From positions 1 to 64,000 of the forward strand of contig NZ_JAJONF010000045.1 of the NCBI RefSeq assembly GCF_021462265.1: a DNA stretch of 64,000 bases, written 5' to 3'. Each line of letters starts with the position of its first letter. Positions within the stretch are counted from its first letter, which is position 1. Source of the DNA: Streptomyces shenzhenensis (GTDB lineage: Bacteria > Actinomycetota > Actinomycetes > Streptomycetales > Streptomycetaceae). This document shows, in pieces, positions 17,264 to 25,881 of this stretch. The position numbers were made by a program, and so were the translations under genes. The notes under the pieces were generated by a model. The model did no database searches. It was not told the origin of the DNA and was given only the letters and a program-made list of their open reading frames with translations.

Positions 17264-20212
17264 CTAGAGGAGTGAATCCATGTCACCGTCGAAGTCTCCT
17301 GTGTCCAGGAAGGACAGGTCGAGGGTGACGGGCGGCGACCCTTTGTCGTTCTCCGGGCCGGGGAGTGCCTGTTCGGTCCAGATGCACTTTCCTGTCGGCG
17401 TGTAACGGGTTCCCCAGTGTTGGGACAGGGCGCTGATGAGTTGGAGCCCGCGGCCTCCTTCGTCGGTGTCCGTGGCACGGCGGATGCGGGGCATGGTGAG
17501 GCTTTCGTCGAAGACCTCGCAGACGAGGCCGGTGCTGTGGAGAAGGCGGAGGCTGACGGGTCCCTTGGCGTGTCGTACGACGTTGCCGACCAGTTCGCTG
17601 GCCAGGAGTTCCGTGATGGGCGTGAGGTCGTCCAGACCCCAGGCGGAGAGTTGCTCGCGGATGTAGGCGCGGGCCTGGCCGGCTGCCCTGGGATCGTCGG
17701 CGAGCGGCCACGAGGCGATGCGGTCGCTGGTCAGGGCGTGGAGGCGGGCGATCAGGAGCGCCGCGTCGTCGGCGGCCTGGTGCTCGGCCGGCAGCAGCCG
17801 GGCCGTGAGGATGTCACAGAGGTGTTCGAGGTTCTCATCGGCCCCCTTGTCGTGCGCGGTGCGCAGTATCCGGCCCAGTTCTGCCATGCCCTGGTCCATC
17901 TCGCGCTTCGACGACTCGACCAGGCCGTCGGTGTAGAGCACGAGCAGGGTTCCCTCGGCCATGGCCAGTTCGGCCGTCTCGAAGGGGGGTTCCCCCGCGC
18001 CCAGTGGTGGGTCGGAGGCCAGTTCCGGGAAGTGCACGGTTCCGTCGGCGTGGATCAGGGCGGGGGGAGGGTGCCCGGCTCGCACGATGGAGCAGATCTG
18101 GGTGGTGGAGTCGTAGAGCGCGTAGACGCAGGTGACGTAGAAGTCGTCGCCCATGCCGGCGACGATTTCGTTGAGGTGGCCCATGATCTCGTCGGGGGGC
18201 AGTTCAAGGTCGGACAGGGTGTGCACGGCTGTCCGCAGCCGGCCCATGGTGGCCGCCTCCGGCAGACCGTGTCCCATGACGTCACCCACAACGAGGGCGA
18301 CCCGGCCGCCGGACAGAGGCATCACGTCGTACCAGTCACCGCCCACGTCCATGCCCTGTCCGGCGGGAAGGTAGCGTGCCGCGGCCTCGCACGCGGGCAG
18401 GTCGGGCAGGCCCCGGGGCAGGAGACTGCGCTGGAGCTGGCGGGAGCGGATGTGCTCGGCGTCGTAGAGCCGCGCCCGTTCCAGGGCCTGTGCGACGAGG
18501 GCGTTGATCGCGGTCAGCAGGGTGCGTTCGTCCCCGGAGAGCCGACGGGGGTGGTCGAAGGAGACGACGCACACCCCGAAGGTGTGTCCGGACGCCGTCA
18601 TCGGAAGGAACGCCCACGACTGCTTCCCCCCGGCGGTGACCAGGTCGGCCAGCTCCGGTGCGTGCGCCACGAATTCCCGCGGTGAGGAGAAGAACAGCGG
18701 CTCGCCCCCGGTGATCGCTTCCCAGGCGGGATCGCTGGCCACGGGGGTGCGGTAGTTGACACGTCTGAGGAAATCGTCCGGGTACCCGGCGGCTCCCACG
18801 TAGTGGAGCCGTTCGTCCTGGGCGACCTCCATCAGCAGTCCGGCCGCGCCGAACGGCGGCAGCACCCGGTGGGCAACCGCGTCCACGACATCCTGGGACG
18901 TCGTCGCCCTCGCGAGCTCGGCGGTCAGCTCGGCGATGCGTGCCGCCCGGTCCGACGCTGCCCGTTCGGCCGCCCGGCGCTCGTCCGCCGCACGACGCTG
19001 CTCGGTGATGTCAGCGAAGTACAGGGTGTGACCGTCGGGGCCCGGGACCAGCCGGACGTGGTAATGGCGCCCGCTGTCCGGCATGGACACGTAGAAGCTG
19101 GTGGGATTCTCTTCGGCGGCGGCCCTGCGGCAGCCGCTCTCCAGCCCCGGGATCCGCTGCGCCCTGGGCACGTCCCACAGCACGCGCCCGAACAGCTCCG
19201 CCTCGGAGAGGCCGAGGCTCTGCTCCGCTTCCAGGTTCGCGAAGGTGATCCGCCATGTGCTGTCCACCGCCAGGAAGCCGTCCCTCATGTGCCGCAGAGC
19301 TCGGCTGAGGGCGTCACGCGCGGACCGGGACTCGTCGGTCTCCCAGCCGACACCGATCATCCGGAGGGGTTCCCCCTGGCTGTCGTACGTGGCCCGTCCG
19401 CGGGCCCGGGTCCAGCCGTACGTGCCGTCCAGGCGCCGCGCGCGGTACTCGGCCTCGTACAGCGTGTGGTCGCGGATCGCCCGCTGCGCCGAACTCAGCG
19501 TCTGGGGAAGGTCGTCGGGGTGGACGATCCGCATCCAGTCCTCGATCCTGCCGGTGAAGTCGGCAGGTCTGGTGCCGTACAGCTCCAGTGCCGCCTCGTC
19601 CCAGATCAGGGCTCCGGTGCGGACGTCCCAGTCCCATGAGCCGACGCTGACCTCCTTCAGGGCCCGCCGCAACCAATCGCCGCTCAGATCGGGCTCGGCC
19701 GGACCGAGCGGAGGTGCCAGGGCCATCCGTTCCTCGGTCCAGGCGGTCACGCCCCGGAGGAAGTCCCACTCCCGCGCCGTGGGCTCACCCCGGTTGCCTG
19801 TCACCACGGTGAAGGCCCCGATGACGCGCCCCGCACCGGACAGCGGAAGGGCGGCCAGGCCGGAGCCGGGCCAGGCCGTCTGAGCCCCGCCCTGCGAAGG
19901 ACCGGCCGGACCGACTGTCCGGAGGCAGTCACCGGTGGGGCTCGTCGGCACCCATACACCGCTGGCCTGCTGCTGCAGGACGCGGGCCGGCGCCGACGAG
20001 CCCTCCTGGTCGATGATCTCCCATGACCGGGTGAGCGCGGACGGGAGACCGGTCGCCGACACCAGCCGCAGGGCGGACATCGGTCCGCGCAAGTGGATCA
20101 TCCCGCCGAGGGCGTTCAGCTCTCCTACCGCATGCAGAAGGGCCAGGCGGAAGACCTCACTCTCCGTGACACCGGGGTCCACCGCGTTGAGCAGCGCAAA
20201 CCGCGAGTTCAT
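17264..20212 (-). CDS. PAS/GAF SpoIIE-type serine phosphatase with C-terminal HATPase domain
   Basis: The 982-residue cytoplasmic protein reads in order: GAF-like (about 10-160), two PAS domains (about 185-295, with WDWDVRTGALIWDEAALELYG and YRARRLDGTYGWTR; and 305-405), a short helical linker, a second GAF (about 425-585), a PP2C/SpoIIE phosphatase (about 610-790) and an anti-sigma-type HATPase (about 810-950). Phosphatase metal ligands are in GGDWYDVMPL, VVGDVMGHG and DDAALL; the ATPase motifs are ELVGNVVRHA and DTDEGGRGLQLI. Such proteins sense redox, light or metabolites and set the phosphorylation of anti-anti-sigma factors, with the kinase domain in the same chain. It appears to be monocistronic; no partner STAS gene is nearby. 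Confidence 0.93.
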   Translation of the reverse strand: MNSRFALLNAVDPGVTESEVFRLALLHAVGELNALGGMIHLRGPMSALRLVSATGLPSALTRSWEIIDQEGSSAPARVLQQQASGVWVPTSPTGDCLRTVGPAGPSQGGAQTAWPGSGLAALPLSGAGRVIGAFTVVTGNRGEPTAREWDFLRGVTAWTEERMALAPPLGPAEPDLSGDWLRRALKEVSVGSWDWDVRTGALIWDEAALELYGTRPADFTGRIEDWMRIVHPDDLPQTLSSAQRAIRDHTLYEAEYRARRLDGTYGWTRARGRATYDSQGEPLRMIGVGWETDESRSARDALSRALRHMRDGFLAVDSTWRITFANLEAEQSLGLSEAELFGRVLWDVPRAQRIPGLESGCRRAAAEENPTSFYVSMPDSGRHYHVRLVPGPDGHTLYFADITEQRRAADERRAAERAASDRAARIAELTAELARATTSQDVVDAVAHRVLPPFGAAGLLMEVAQDERLHYVGAAGYPDDFLRRVNYRTPVASDPAWEAITGGEPLFFSSPREFVAHAPELADLVTAGGKQSWAFLPMTASGHTFGVCVVSFDHPRRLSGDERTLLTAINALVAQALERARLYDAEHIRSRQLQRSLLPRGLPDLPACEAAARYLPAGQGMDVGGDWYDVMPLSGGRVALVVGDVMGHGLPEAATMGRLRTAVHTLSDLELPPDEIMGHLNEIVAGMGDDFYVTCVYALYDSTTQICSIVRAGHPPPALIHADGTVHFPELASDPPLGAGEPPFETAELAMAEGTLLVLYTDGLVESSKREMDQGMAELGRILRTAHDKGADENLEHLCDILTARLLPAEHQAADDAALLIARLHALTSDRIASWPLADDPRAAGQARAYIREQLSAWGLDDLTPITELLASELVGNVVRHAKGPVSLRLLHSTGLVCEVFDESLTMPRIRRATDTDEGGRGLQLISALSQHWGTRYTPTGKCIWTEQALPGPENDKGSPPVTLDLSFLDTGDFDGDMDSLL

Positions 20213-20348
20213 AGATCAAACCTTAGCGGTCTGCGTGAAAAGTCGGTATTGCGGCGTTTCGCGATTGACATCCACTGGCGGCCTGGCGAAAGGGGCCCGC
20301 ACCCCGGCCTAGATCAGCCGGTCCGGTGGCGTCGCGGCTTCGGTCGGC

Positions 20349-20558
20349 TCAGCGGAGCACCAGGAGGGAGGTGACTCGGAGCCGACCGCTGTGGATCCAT
20401 ACGTCGGAGTACTCCACGGGACGGTCGTCGGCGAGGTGGGTGACCTGCTGGAGGTACTGCACGGGTGCGCCCTCATCGAGGGCGAGCGCATCGGCGGGCC
20501 TTGACCGAAGGCCCGACTCCACCTGTCCCGGAATCTCGTGCTGCCGGCCAGCCAAGCG
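20349..20558 (-). pseudogene. GntR-family regulator fragment (UTRA domain C-terminus)
   Basis: The minus strand encodes ALALDEGAPVQYLQQVTHLA followed by DDRPVEYSDVWIHSGRLRV, the C-terminal part of a UTRA effector domain as in HutC/GntR regulators. About 60-70 residues remain. The DNA-binding half is missing, and the only possible start is a TTG right after the LysR stop codon. It is a truncated relic. Confidence 0.75.
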
Positions 20559-20564
20559 CTTCGT

Positions 20565-21464
20565 CTAGTAATTTCCCGGCGGCTGTTCCTCGGCCCGGAC
20601 CAGAGTCTCTGCCGCGGCTTCGGCGAAGTCGTGGATGAGAGGGGAGCGCCGGGATGCCACCCACGCCAAGGCCACTTCGTTGGGGCCAAGGCCCTCCACG
20701 GGCAGCGAGATCACGTCCGGCCGGACGTAGAAGCTCGCGGTGGACAGGGGGATCACGCAGACACCGGCTCCGGCAGCCACCAGCTCAAGCTTCTCTTCCA
20801 CCTGATGGATTGCCGGCACCTCGGGGCGCCGGTTGCCGCGCAGTTCCAGGGCCACGTCCCGCCACTCCGGAACGGCGTCCGGATCCTGCAGCAGGTGCTC
20901 GGAAGCAAGATCGGCGACGCTCACCGATGTTCTGTCCGACAGGCGGTGCCCGGCAGGGAGCACGACGACCCGGGGCTCCTGGAACAGCGGCCTCACGTGC
21001 AGGCCGCGCTGGTCGATGGGCAGACGTACGACGCTGACGTCCGCCCGGCCCTCCAGCAACACCTCCACCTGGTCGTCCCAGCTGGTGCGCAGCAAGCGCA
21101 CATTCGCTTCTGGGTGACGGGCAGTGAAGGCCACCATGGCCGAGGTGACCATGATGCCGGGCATGAAGCCGATCGTCAGTGTCGGAGTCCCCAAAGTCGC
21201 CGACTTCACCCGCCGGACCAGCGCTCGGGCCGACGCAAGCAGAGGGACGGCGTCCTCGAACAACTGCTCTCCAGCCGGGGTAAGCAAGGTGCCGCGGCGC
21301 CCACGATCGAAGACCTCGGCGCCCAGGTCGTCCTCCAAACTGCGGATCTGCCGGGACAGCACCGGCTGAGTGATGTGCAGCCGCTCGGCCGCGCGTCCGA
21401 AGTTCAGCTCCTCTGCCACGGCCACGAAATAGCGGAGCTTCCGCAGATCAAGGTCAAGATTCAC
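20565..21464 (-). CDS. LysR-family transcriptional regulator
   Basis: The 299-residue protein is full length. The N-terminal winged helix-turn-helix spans residues 8-67 (LRYFVAVAEELNFGRAAERL, ITQPVLSRQIRSLEDDLGAE). The type 2 periplasmic-binding fold follows (TLTIGFMPGIMVTSAMVAF, ADVSVVRLPID, LVAAGAGVCVIPLS). It is on the same strand as the epimerase gene that begins 168 bp upstream of it and may regulate it, but LysR targets are more often divergent and none is. The inducer is unknown. Confidence 0.92.
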   Translation of the reverse strand: MNLDLDLRKLRYFVAVAEELNFGRAAERLHITQPVLSRQIRSLEDDLGAEVFDRGRRGTLLTPAGEQLFEDAVPLLASARALVRRVKSATLGTPTLTIGFMPGIMVTSAMVAFTARHPEANVRLLRTSWDDQVEVLLEGRADVSVVRLPIDQRGLHVRPLFQEPRVVVLPAGHRLSDRTSVSVADLASEHLLQDPDAVPEWRDVALELRGNRRPEVPAIHQVEEKLELVAAGAGVCVIPLSTASFYVRPDVISLPVEGLGPNEVALAWVASRRSPLIHDFAEAAAETLVRAEEQPPGNY

Positions 21465-21631
21465 CCGGGCTCACCGCTCACCTTCTCAATACGACGGCCT
21501 GCCTGGTTACCCGACCGTCCTGGAATTGGCTGCCCCAACCGCTCTGCGAGGCGATCGGGGCAATCCTGCGTGAATTTACCGCCCGGTCGGATGAAGCGTC
21601 GCGAACGATACCCACCGACTCCAAACAGCGG

Positions 21632-22492
21632 TCACGCGCCGTTGCCGAGGTCGGCCAGGGGATCGGTGTGCACGGGAGTCCAGCCCAGTTCGGCCTCGGC
21701 GCGCGCCGGGGTGAACTGCTGGTCCAGTGCAAAGGCGTCCGCTATCGGGCCCATCTGCTCTCGTGCCTGGTCCAGCGTGATCGAGACAACCTTGCCGTCG
21801 AGGCCCACAGAGCGGGCAACGGCCAGGGCACAGTCCTTCGCAGTGGGATTCGTCCCGCCCACGCCGACGTACACCGCACCGGCCTGCGCCCTGAGCGTGG
21901 CCACGTAGAGTTCCGCGACGTCGTCGACGTGCACCAGGGCCCAGTGGTTTTCACCGTTCCCGATGCAGGGGATGGCGCCGTCTTCCTTGCCCGGAGTGGT
22001 GTAGAAGATGTCGATCAGACGATTGTCTCCGCCGTAGAGCAGGCCAGGCTGCACCACGACAGGCCGGCCGCCCTGCTGGGCGCGCTGCAGCACGGCGTCC
22101 TCGACGGGCCTACGCCAGGCGACCAGGGACGGCGGGTTCCAAGGGGCGGTCTCGTCCGCGACACCCTTGGTGTCGCCGTACACCCAGGTGCCGCCGGTGT
22201 GGATGTACGTGCCGTTGCCGATGCCGTCCTGCATGGCCGTGGCGGCTGCGAGGTCCTCGTCACCGCTTACGGCCTGCGCCAGATGCACGACCGCCTCCGC
22301 GCCCGCGGCGGCAGCGTTGAGTATGCCGAGGTCCCCCAGGCCGCCGCGCACCGGTGTCGCCCCGAAGGCACTGACGGTCTCAGCAGCGCGATCGTTGCGG
22401 GCCAGCGCTTCAACGGTGTGCCCGTGGCGTATCAGCGCGCTGATGGTGGCCTTGCCTACGTATCCGGATCCTCCGGTGAGGAAAACCTTCAT
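21632..22492 (-). CDS. NAD-dependent epimerase/dehydratase family protein
   Basis: The protein is 286 residues from the ATG at 22490-22492; the frame is open further upstream but that part is not protein-like. The N-terminal Rossmann motif MKVFLTGGSGYVGKATISAL has GGSGYVG for the dinucleotide. VVHLAQA, YIHTGGTWVYGD and NHWALVHVDDVAELYV follow the extended SDR pattern. The usual YxxxK is not seen; the equivalent region reads VAWRRPVEDAVL, so it may belong to the atypical SDRs that bind but do not oxidise, or to NAD(P)-binding regulators. No sugar-nucleotide genes are near. It may be part of a LysR-regulated unit. Confidence 0.82.
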   Translation of the reverse strand: MKVFLTGGSGYVGKATISALIRHGHTVEALARNDRAAETVSAFGATPVRGGLGDLGILNAAAAGAEAVVHLAQAVSGDEDLAAATAMQDGIGNGTYIHTGGTWVYGDTKGVADETAPWNPPSLVAWRRPVEDAVLQRAQQGGRPVVVQPGLLYGGDNRLIDIFYTTPGKEDGAIPCIGNGENHWALVHVDDVAELYVATLRAQAGAVYVGVGGTNPTAKDCALAVARSVGLDGKVVSITLDQAREQMGPIADAFALDQQFTPARAEAELGWTPVHTDPLADLGNGA

Positions 22493-22799
22493 GGTCCGAG
22501 TTCCGATCTCTTTGGGACGGTGACTTCGGTCAACAGCCTGCGCCAGGAGACGGACCTCGGTCCAAGACCTCTTCCGCCACTTCTGATGCCCAAAAGGCAT
22601 CAGTGTCCGGGCCGAGATCACCGAGTCGAGGCTCATGCCCGTCGAGCATCAGCGATGTCCAAACAGGACTTGGACATCCGCCCGGTCGCCTCGAAACCTG
22701 GAAGGACCTAATCAGCTCAGCAATTACCCTGGCCAGTTTCACACAAGAGGGATTTCTCTGAAATTCTGGATAGCCTTGCACAAACGTGCATCGCGACCG
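22493..22799. other. Intergenic, 307 bp
   Basis: This upstream region of the epimerase gene holds no recognised gene. The epimerase promoter should lie at its left end. Confidence 0.4.
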
Positions 22800-22985
22800 C
22801 ACACTGCAACTTTTGCGCACCGCTCCTCTCCGCACCTGCGCGCAGGTGAAATCGCTCGCGGCATCGGACCGGACGACGCCCAAGGACCACGTGCGGAACT
22901 GGGGCGCTGGGTCCGCGAAGGAATCCTCCGCCGCACGGGGCGAGGCATCTACACCCTTGAACCCGAGTGGATCACACCCGATCTT
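22800..22985 (+). pseudogene. Possible winged-helix fragment, frameshifted
   Basis: LQLLRTAPL in one frame and HLRAGEIARGIGPDD plus RAELGRWVREGILRRTGRGI in the next read as a small helix-turn-helix with a frameshift near 22830. The pattern (raising the domain, then GIYTLEPEW and a stop shortly after) resembles the DNA-binding domain of small actinobacterial proteins. No family was recognised and no start can be assigned. Confidence 0.35.
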
Positions 22986-23771
22986 CACCACCATTCGACC
23001 CCGACCATTTGACAACCGCGGATCCGCTCTGACTCCGTGGTCTTGGGGTACTTCCTCGGCGCAGGCATCGTCTGGGCTCCTCTCGTGAAACCCATCTGAC
23101 TCTCTGTCACCTATTCCCTCGTCTCACGGGATCCTCAGGCCTGCTGCGCGGCATGCGCCTGCACGGACGCAAGGAAATCTGGGAGGAACTCGCCCACGGA
23201 GCCTGGCGAAAGTGCCCCCACCTCAGGCCCACGCAGGTGGAGGTACAACTCCTCGACGCCACCGTCCTGGACCAGGCGCCCGGCACGCCTGCGCGCTGCC
23301 ACGCCGCCCAGTGGGTGCCGCGGCCTGCACCATGGCACCTGCCCACAACCTCACCACCTGCGCTGCGACTGGTCACGCTCGTCCTGACTGCGCACACAAC
23401 CGACCGTGCTGCGCGCCGGTCTCGACATGGACGTGCTCACCCGCTTGAGCGGGCACTCGCGTCAGCAGACAGCCGAGTTGCTCGACCGACTGATCGCCGT
23501 CCGGGCACTTGCAGGTTGGCGCCAGGACCGGGACACCGACGAGGTGCTCTGGGAACCGCTCGCGCCTCGCACACACCTGCGGCCGGCGACCCCGCATCCG
23601 TATCCGCCCGACCGATAGCGGCACTCTCACACCTCTCCGGGGCCAAGGATTGCTGTACACATAACGGAATCAGGGTGTCCCACCCGTACTATCGCTACGC
23701 CAGGGTATGTCCCCCGGCTCACACGGCCGTCGACCGGAGCGCCAGTCCGGTATCGAACAAGGGAGAGCGAA
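22986..23771. other. Non-coding or degenerate stretch with one helical fragment
   Basis: Most of this 786 bp shows no convincing gene. A short plus-strand stretch at about 23406-23618 reads LRAGLDMDVLTRLSGHSRQQ and ELLDRLIAVRALAGWRQDRD, a plausible alpha-helical DNA-binding tail, but I cannot name the family and no start is evident. The right end carries the ribosome-binding site GGGAGAG for the gene at 23772, and CGTACTATC near 23681 could be part of its promoter. Confidence 0.35.
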
Positions 23772-24377
23772 ATGCCTGAAAGCGCAACTCACAGCACCGA
23801 GTTGACTTCGCAGTACATCAGCCAGGTGACCAGCGACCTCGACCGCAACATCAAGGAGCAGGAGCGCGTCAAAGAGGAACTCGACACCCTGCAAACCCAG
23901 TTGACCACACTGCAGCAGGACCACACGGTACTGGTCAGCGTCCGGCAGGCACTCGGCGTCCCGGTCTCCTCCCCCGAGTCGTCCGGCACCGAGGCCGCCG
24001 TGGTGCCCTCCCCCAGGAAGAAGACAGCGCGTGCATCCGCCGCGGGCCGGCAGACGAAGAAGGCCACGACACGAGGGCCTCGGGCCAAGGAGACACCCGC
24101 GAAGACGACTCAGCCCACTCTTGTCGACCTCATCCACCAGCACTTGACCGAGCAGAAGGAACCCCGGTCCGCAGCGGAAATCGCCGAAGACCTCAGGCAG
24201 ACGCACACCGAACGCACCATCGACAGCAAGGTCGTACGCACCACGCTGGAAAACCTGGTGGCCAAGAGCCGCGTCGTCAGGACCAAGCAGGGCCACTCGG
24301 TGCTCTACACAGCAGCCGACACGCAGGAGCAGACAGCAGCACCTCAGAACGAGGTCCAATCCGAAACAACCGTATAA
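23772..24377 (+). CDS. Coiled-coil, basic linker and winged-helix protein of unknown function
   Basis: This intact 201-residue gene has a good ribosome-binding site (GGGAGAGCGAA). Residues about 10-60 form a coiled coil rich in Glu, Lys and Gln (KEQERVKEELDTLQTQLTTL). Residues 75-115 are a Lys/Arg/Ala/Pro-rich linker (PRKKTARASAAGRQTKKATT) of the kind that contacts DNA. Residues about 115-185 look like a winged helix (LVDLIHQHLTEQKEPRSAAE, TLENLVAKSRVVRTKQGHSV). It could be a nucleoid-associated or regulatory protein that dimerises through the coiled coil. Its intact state in a decayed region suggests it is, or recently was, under selection. No function is assigned. Confidence 0.75.
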   Translation: MPESATHSTELTSQYISQVTSDLDRNIKEQERVKEELDTLQTQLTTLQQDHTVLVSVRQALGVPVSSPESSGTEAAVVPSPRKKTARASAAGRQTKKATTRGPRAKETPAKTTQPTLVDLIHQHLTEQKEPRSAAEIAEDLRQTHTERTIDSKVVRTTLENLVAKSRVVRTKQGHSVLYTAADTQEQTAAPQNEVQSETTV

Positions 24378-24689
24378 ACCACGGCACACCGCCGACCCGG
24401 CTCGGTCGCCCTCAAGGGCGCCGAGGTGTCGACCGACGCCTCGCCCGCAAGCTAAGGCCGGTGAGTTCACTCACGGCGGACTCCCGGTAGCTCGCGGTGT
24501 CCTGGGCTGCATCCGTGACGGGTAGTACAGCGACCCCGGGCGAGGGCAACATCCTCATCTGCTGCAGCAGGATCCGCTCGCTGGAGATGCGGTCTGCCTC
24601 CGAGCGTACGCGTCGACGAGGGCAGGTACGCGCTGACCGAAACCGGTGTCGTCCTCGGCGGTTCGTCGAGGAGGACCGACGCCGCCGTG
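24378..24689. other. Degenerate stretch, 312 bp
   Basis: No intact gene is visible. A minus-strand reading (RILLQQMRMLPSPGVAVLPV, TDAAQDTASYRESAV) looks protein-like over about 45 residues but I do not recognise it. Confidence 0.35.
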
Positions 24690-25166
24690 GCTTGCGATCA
24701 AACCCGCTCATGACTCCGCCCTGAGCGGCCTGCTCAAACCGGAGGCCCGCTACGAGTACGACGGTCTGGCGATCGGCGCGGACGGGCCCCTGACCGCCAT
24801 GGACGTGTACGCCATGTCGGTCAAGCGCAACGGCCTGTACCGTGCCTTCCTCGGCCTGTTCGAGACCTACGACTACGCCGTCCTGCCCACCGCCCAGGTG
24901 ATGCCTTTCGACGCCACCTGCTCTGGCGGAAGAGCATCGAGGGTATCGAGACGAGCACGTACCACCGCTGGATGGAGGCGGCGACCATCGGCACCCTGCT
25001 GGGAGCGCCCACCCTCGCCATGCCCGCCGGGTTCAACAAGGCCGGTCTCCCCATCGGCATCCAGGTCATCGCCCGCCATCACGACGACTCATCCCTCATG
25101 GACCTCGCCCACGCCTGGGAGCAGCAGACGGGGTTCGTCCAGCACCGGTTGTCTCCTCTGCTGAGC
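24690..25166 (+). pseudogene. Amidase-signature family enzyme, C-terminal remnant with frameshift
   Basis: The first part (AIKPAHDSALSGLLKPEARY, YRAFLGLFETYDYAVLPTAQ, VMPFDAT) and, after a shift of frame near 24925, the second part (TYHRWMEAATIGTLLGAPTL, AMPAGFNKAGLPIGIQVIAR, AHAWEQQTGF) match the end of amidase-signature hydrolases. The Ser-Ser-Lys catalytic core lies upstream in this family and is absent. It is non-functional. Confidence 0.85.
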
Positions 25167-25284
25167 ACCTGCCCGAGGCGTCACCGCGCACGTCTCGCAG
25201 GACTTGGTCGACGTACGCGACGCCGACCACGCACCACGCCTGCGGCCCAAGCACCGCACCGCTGATGCCCCTCAGCGGTCCCGT

Positions 25285-25458
25285 CCCAAGCCGTTCGAGA
25301 TAGACGTGGCAACCGCCGCGACCGCGGCCCTGCGCGCCATCGAGGCAGAGCGGGCCGACGCGGCGTTCCCAGGACCGACGGTGGCGTTCACCCGTCTGCT
25401 GCGGCTGCTTCCGGCCTCTGCGCGCGGGGCGGCGCTGCGGCGACTCGCACGCGGCTGA
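25285..25458 (+). pseudogene. Short-chain dehydrogenase C-terminal fragment
   Basis: The reading KPFEIDVATAATAALRAIEA, then DAAFPGPTVAFTRLLRLLPA and a stop at 25456-25458, matches the C-terminal tail of classical short-chain dehydrogenases. The Rossmann core is missing. Confidence 0.65.
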
Positions 25459-25529
25459 ACGCACCGGCGCGAGGCCATCGAGGACACCTCGCTGCCGGAA
25501 CCGGACCACGAGGACCGACCCCAGGGGCG

Positions 25530-25621
25530 GCCGCGACGAAGCCCGCCGGCTCCTCACCGCAGACGCAGTACCGGCCTGCACGATCTGCCACCCCGACACC
25601 CAGCTGCACATCATCGACTGA
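25530..25621 (+). pseudogene. DUF6233-like C-terminal fragment
   Basis: The plus-strand reading EARRLLTADAVPACTICHPD then TQLHIID and a stop at 25619-25621 matches the C-terminal end (ACTxCxPDT) of small Streptomyces proteins of the DUF6233 type. Only about 30 residues remain. The family assignment is from memory of the motif. Confidence 0.6.
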
Positions 25622-25797
25622 GCCCTGGGACGACATCACCGCCTGGCAGGCAGCCTGCCTCGCCAGGGCGCAGGCTGATCATGCGCAGTGGCCCGTGGAC
25701 GTCGCCCTGGCGCGGCCCGCGACGCAGCTCCCGTCGGGCTTGTGGGCTTATGAGATCAAGTTATGGACAGGGTTTGCAGCTGTCCGTTGTCCAACGG

Positions 25798-25846
25798 GTC
25801 AGGGCCTCTCCGATCAGCGGCGAAGTGACACCGGAGAGGCCCTGAC
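25798..25846 (-). terminator. Strong terminator of the alpha-glucoside operon
   Basis: GTCAGGGCCTCTCCG (25798-25812) pairs perfectly with 25832-25846 over 15 bases around a 19-base loop. It lies 36 bp beyond the alpha-glucosidase stop and probably ends the minus-strand operon. Confidence 0.8.
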
Positions 25847-25881
25847 GAATCGGGAGGGGGCGCTACCCCCGAAGTGAACCG

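Noticed and set aside
20223..20348. Possible small gene between the SpoIIE-type gene and the GntR fragment
   Set aside because: About 130 bp with no ORF of credible composition; treated as upstream region of the phosphatase gene.
23153..23779. 208-codon plus-strand frame overlapping the coiled-coil gene start
   Set aside because: Composition of Ala, Arg, His and Pro without domains, and it overlaps the real gene in another frame.
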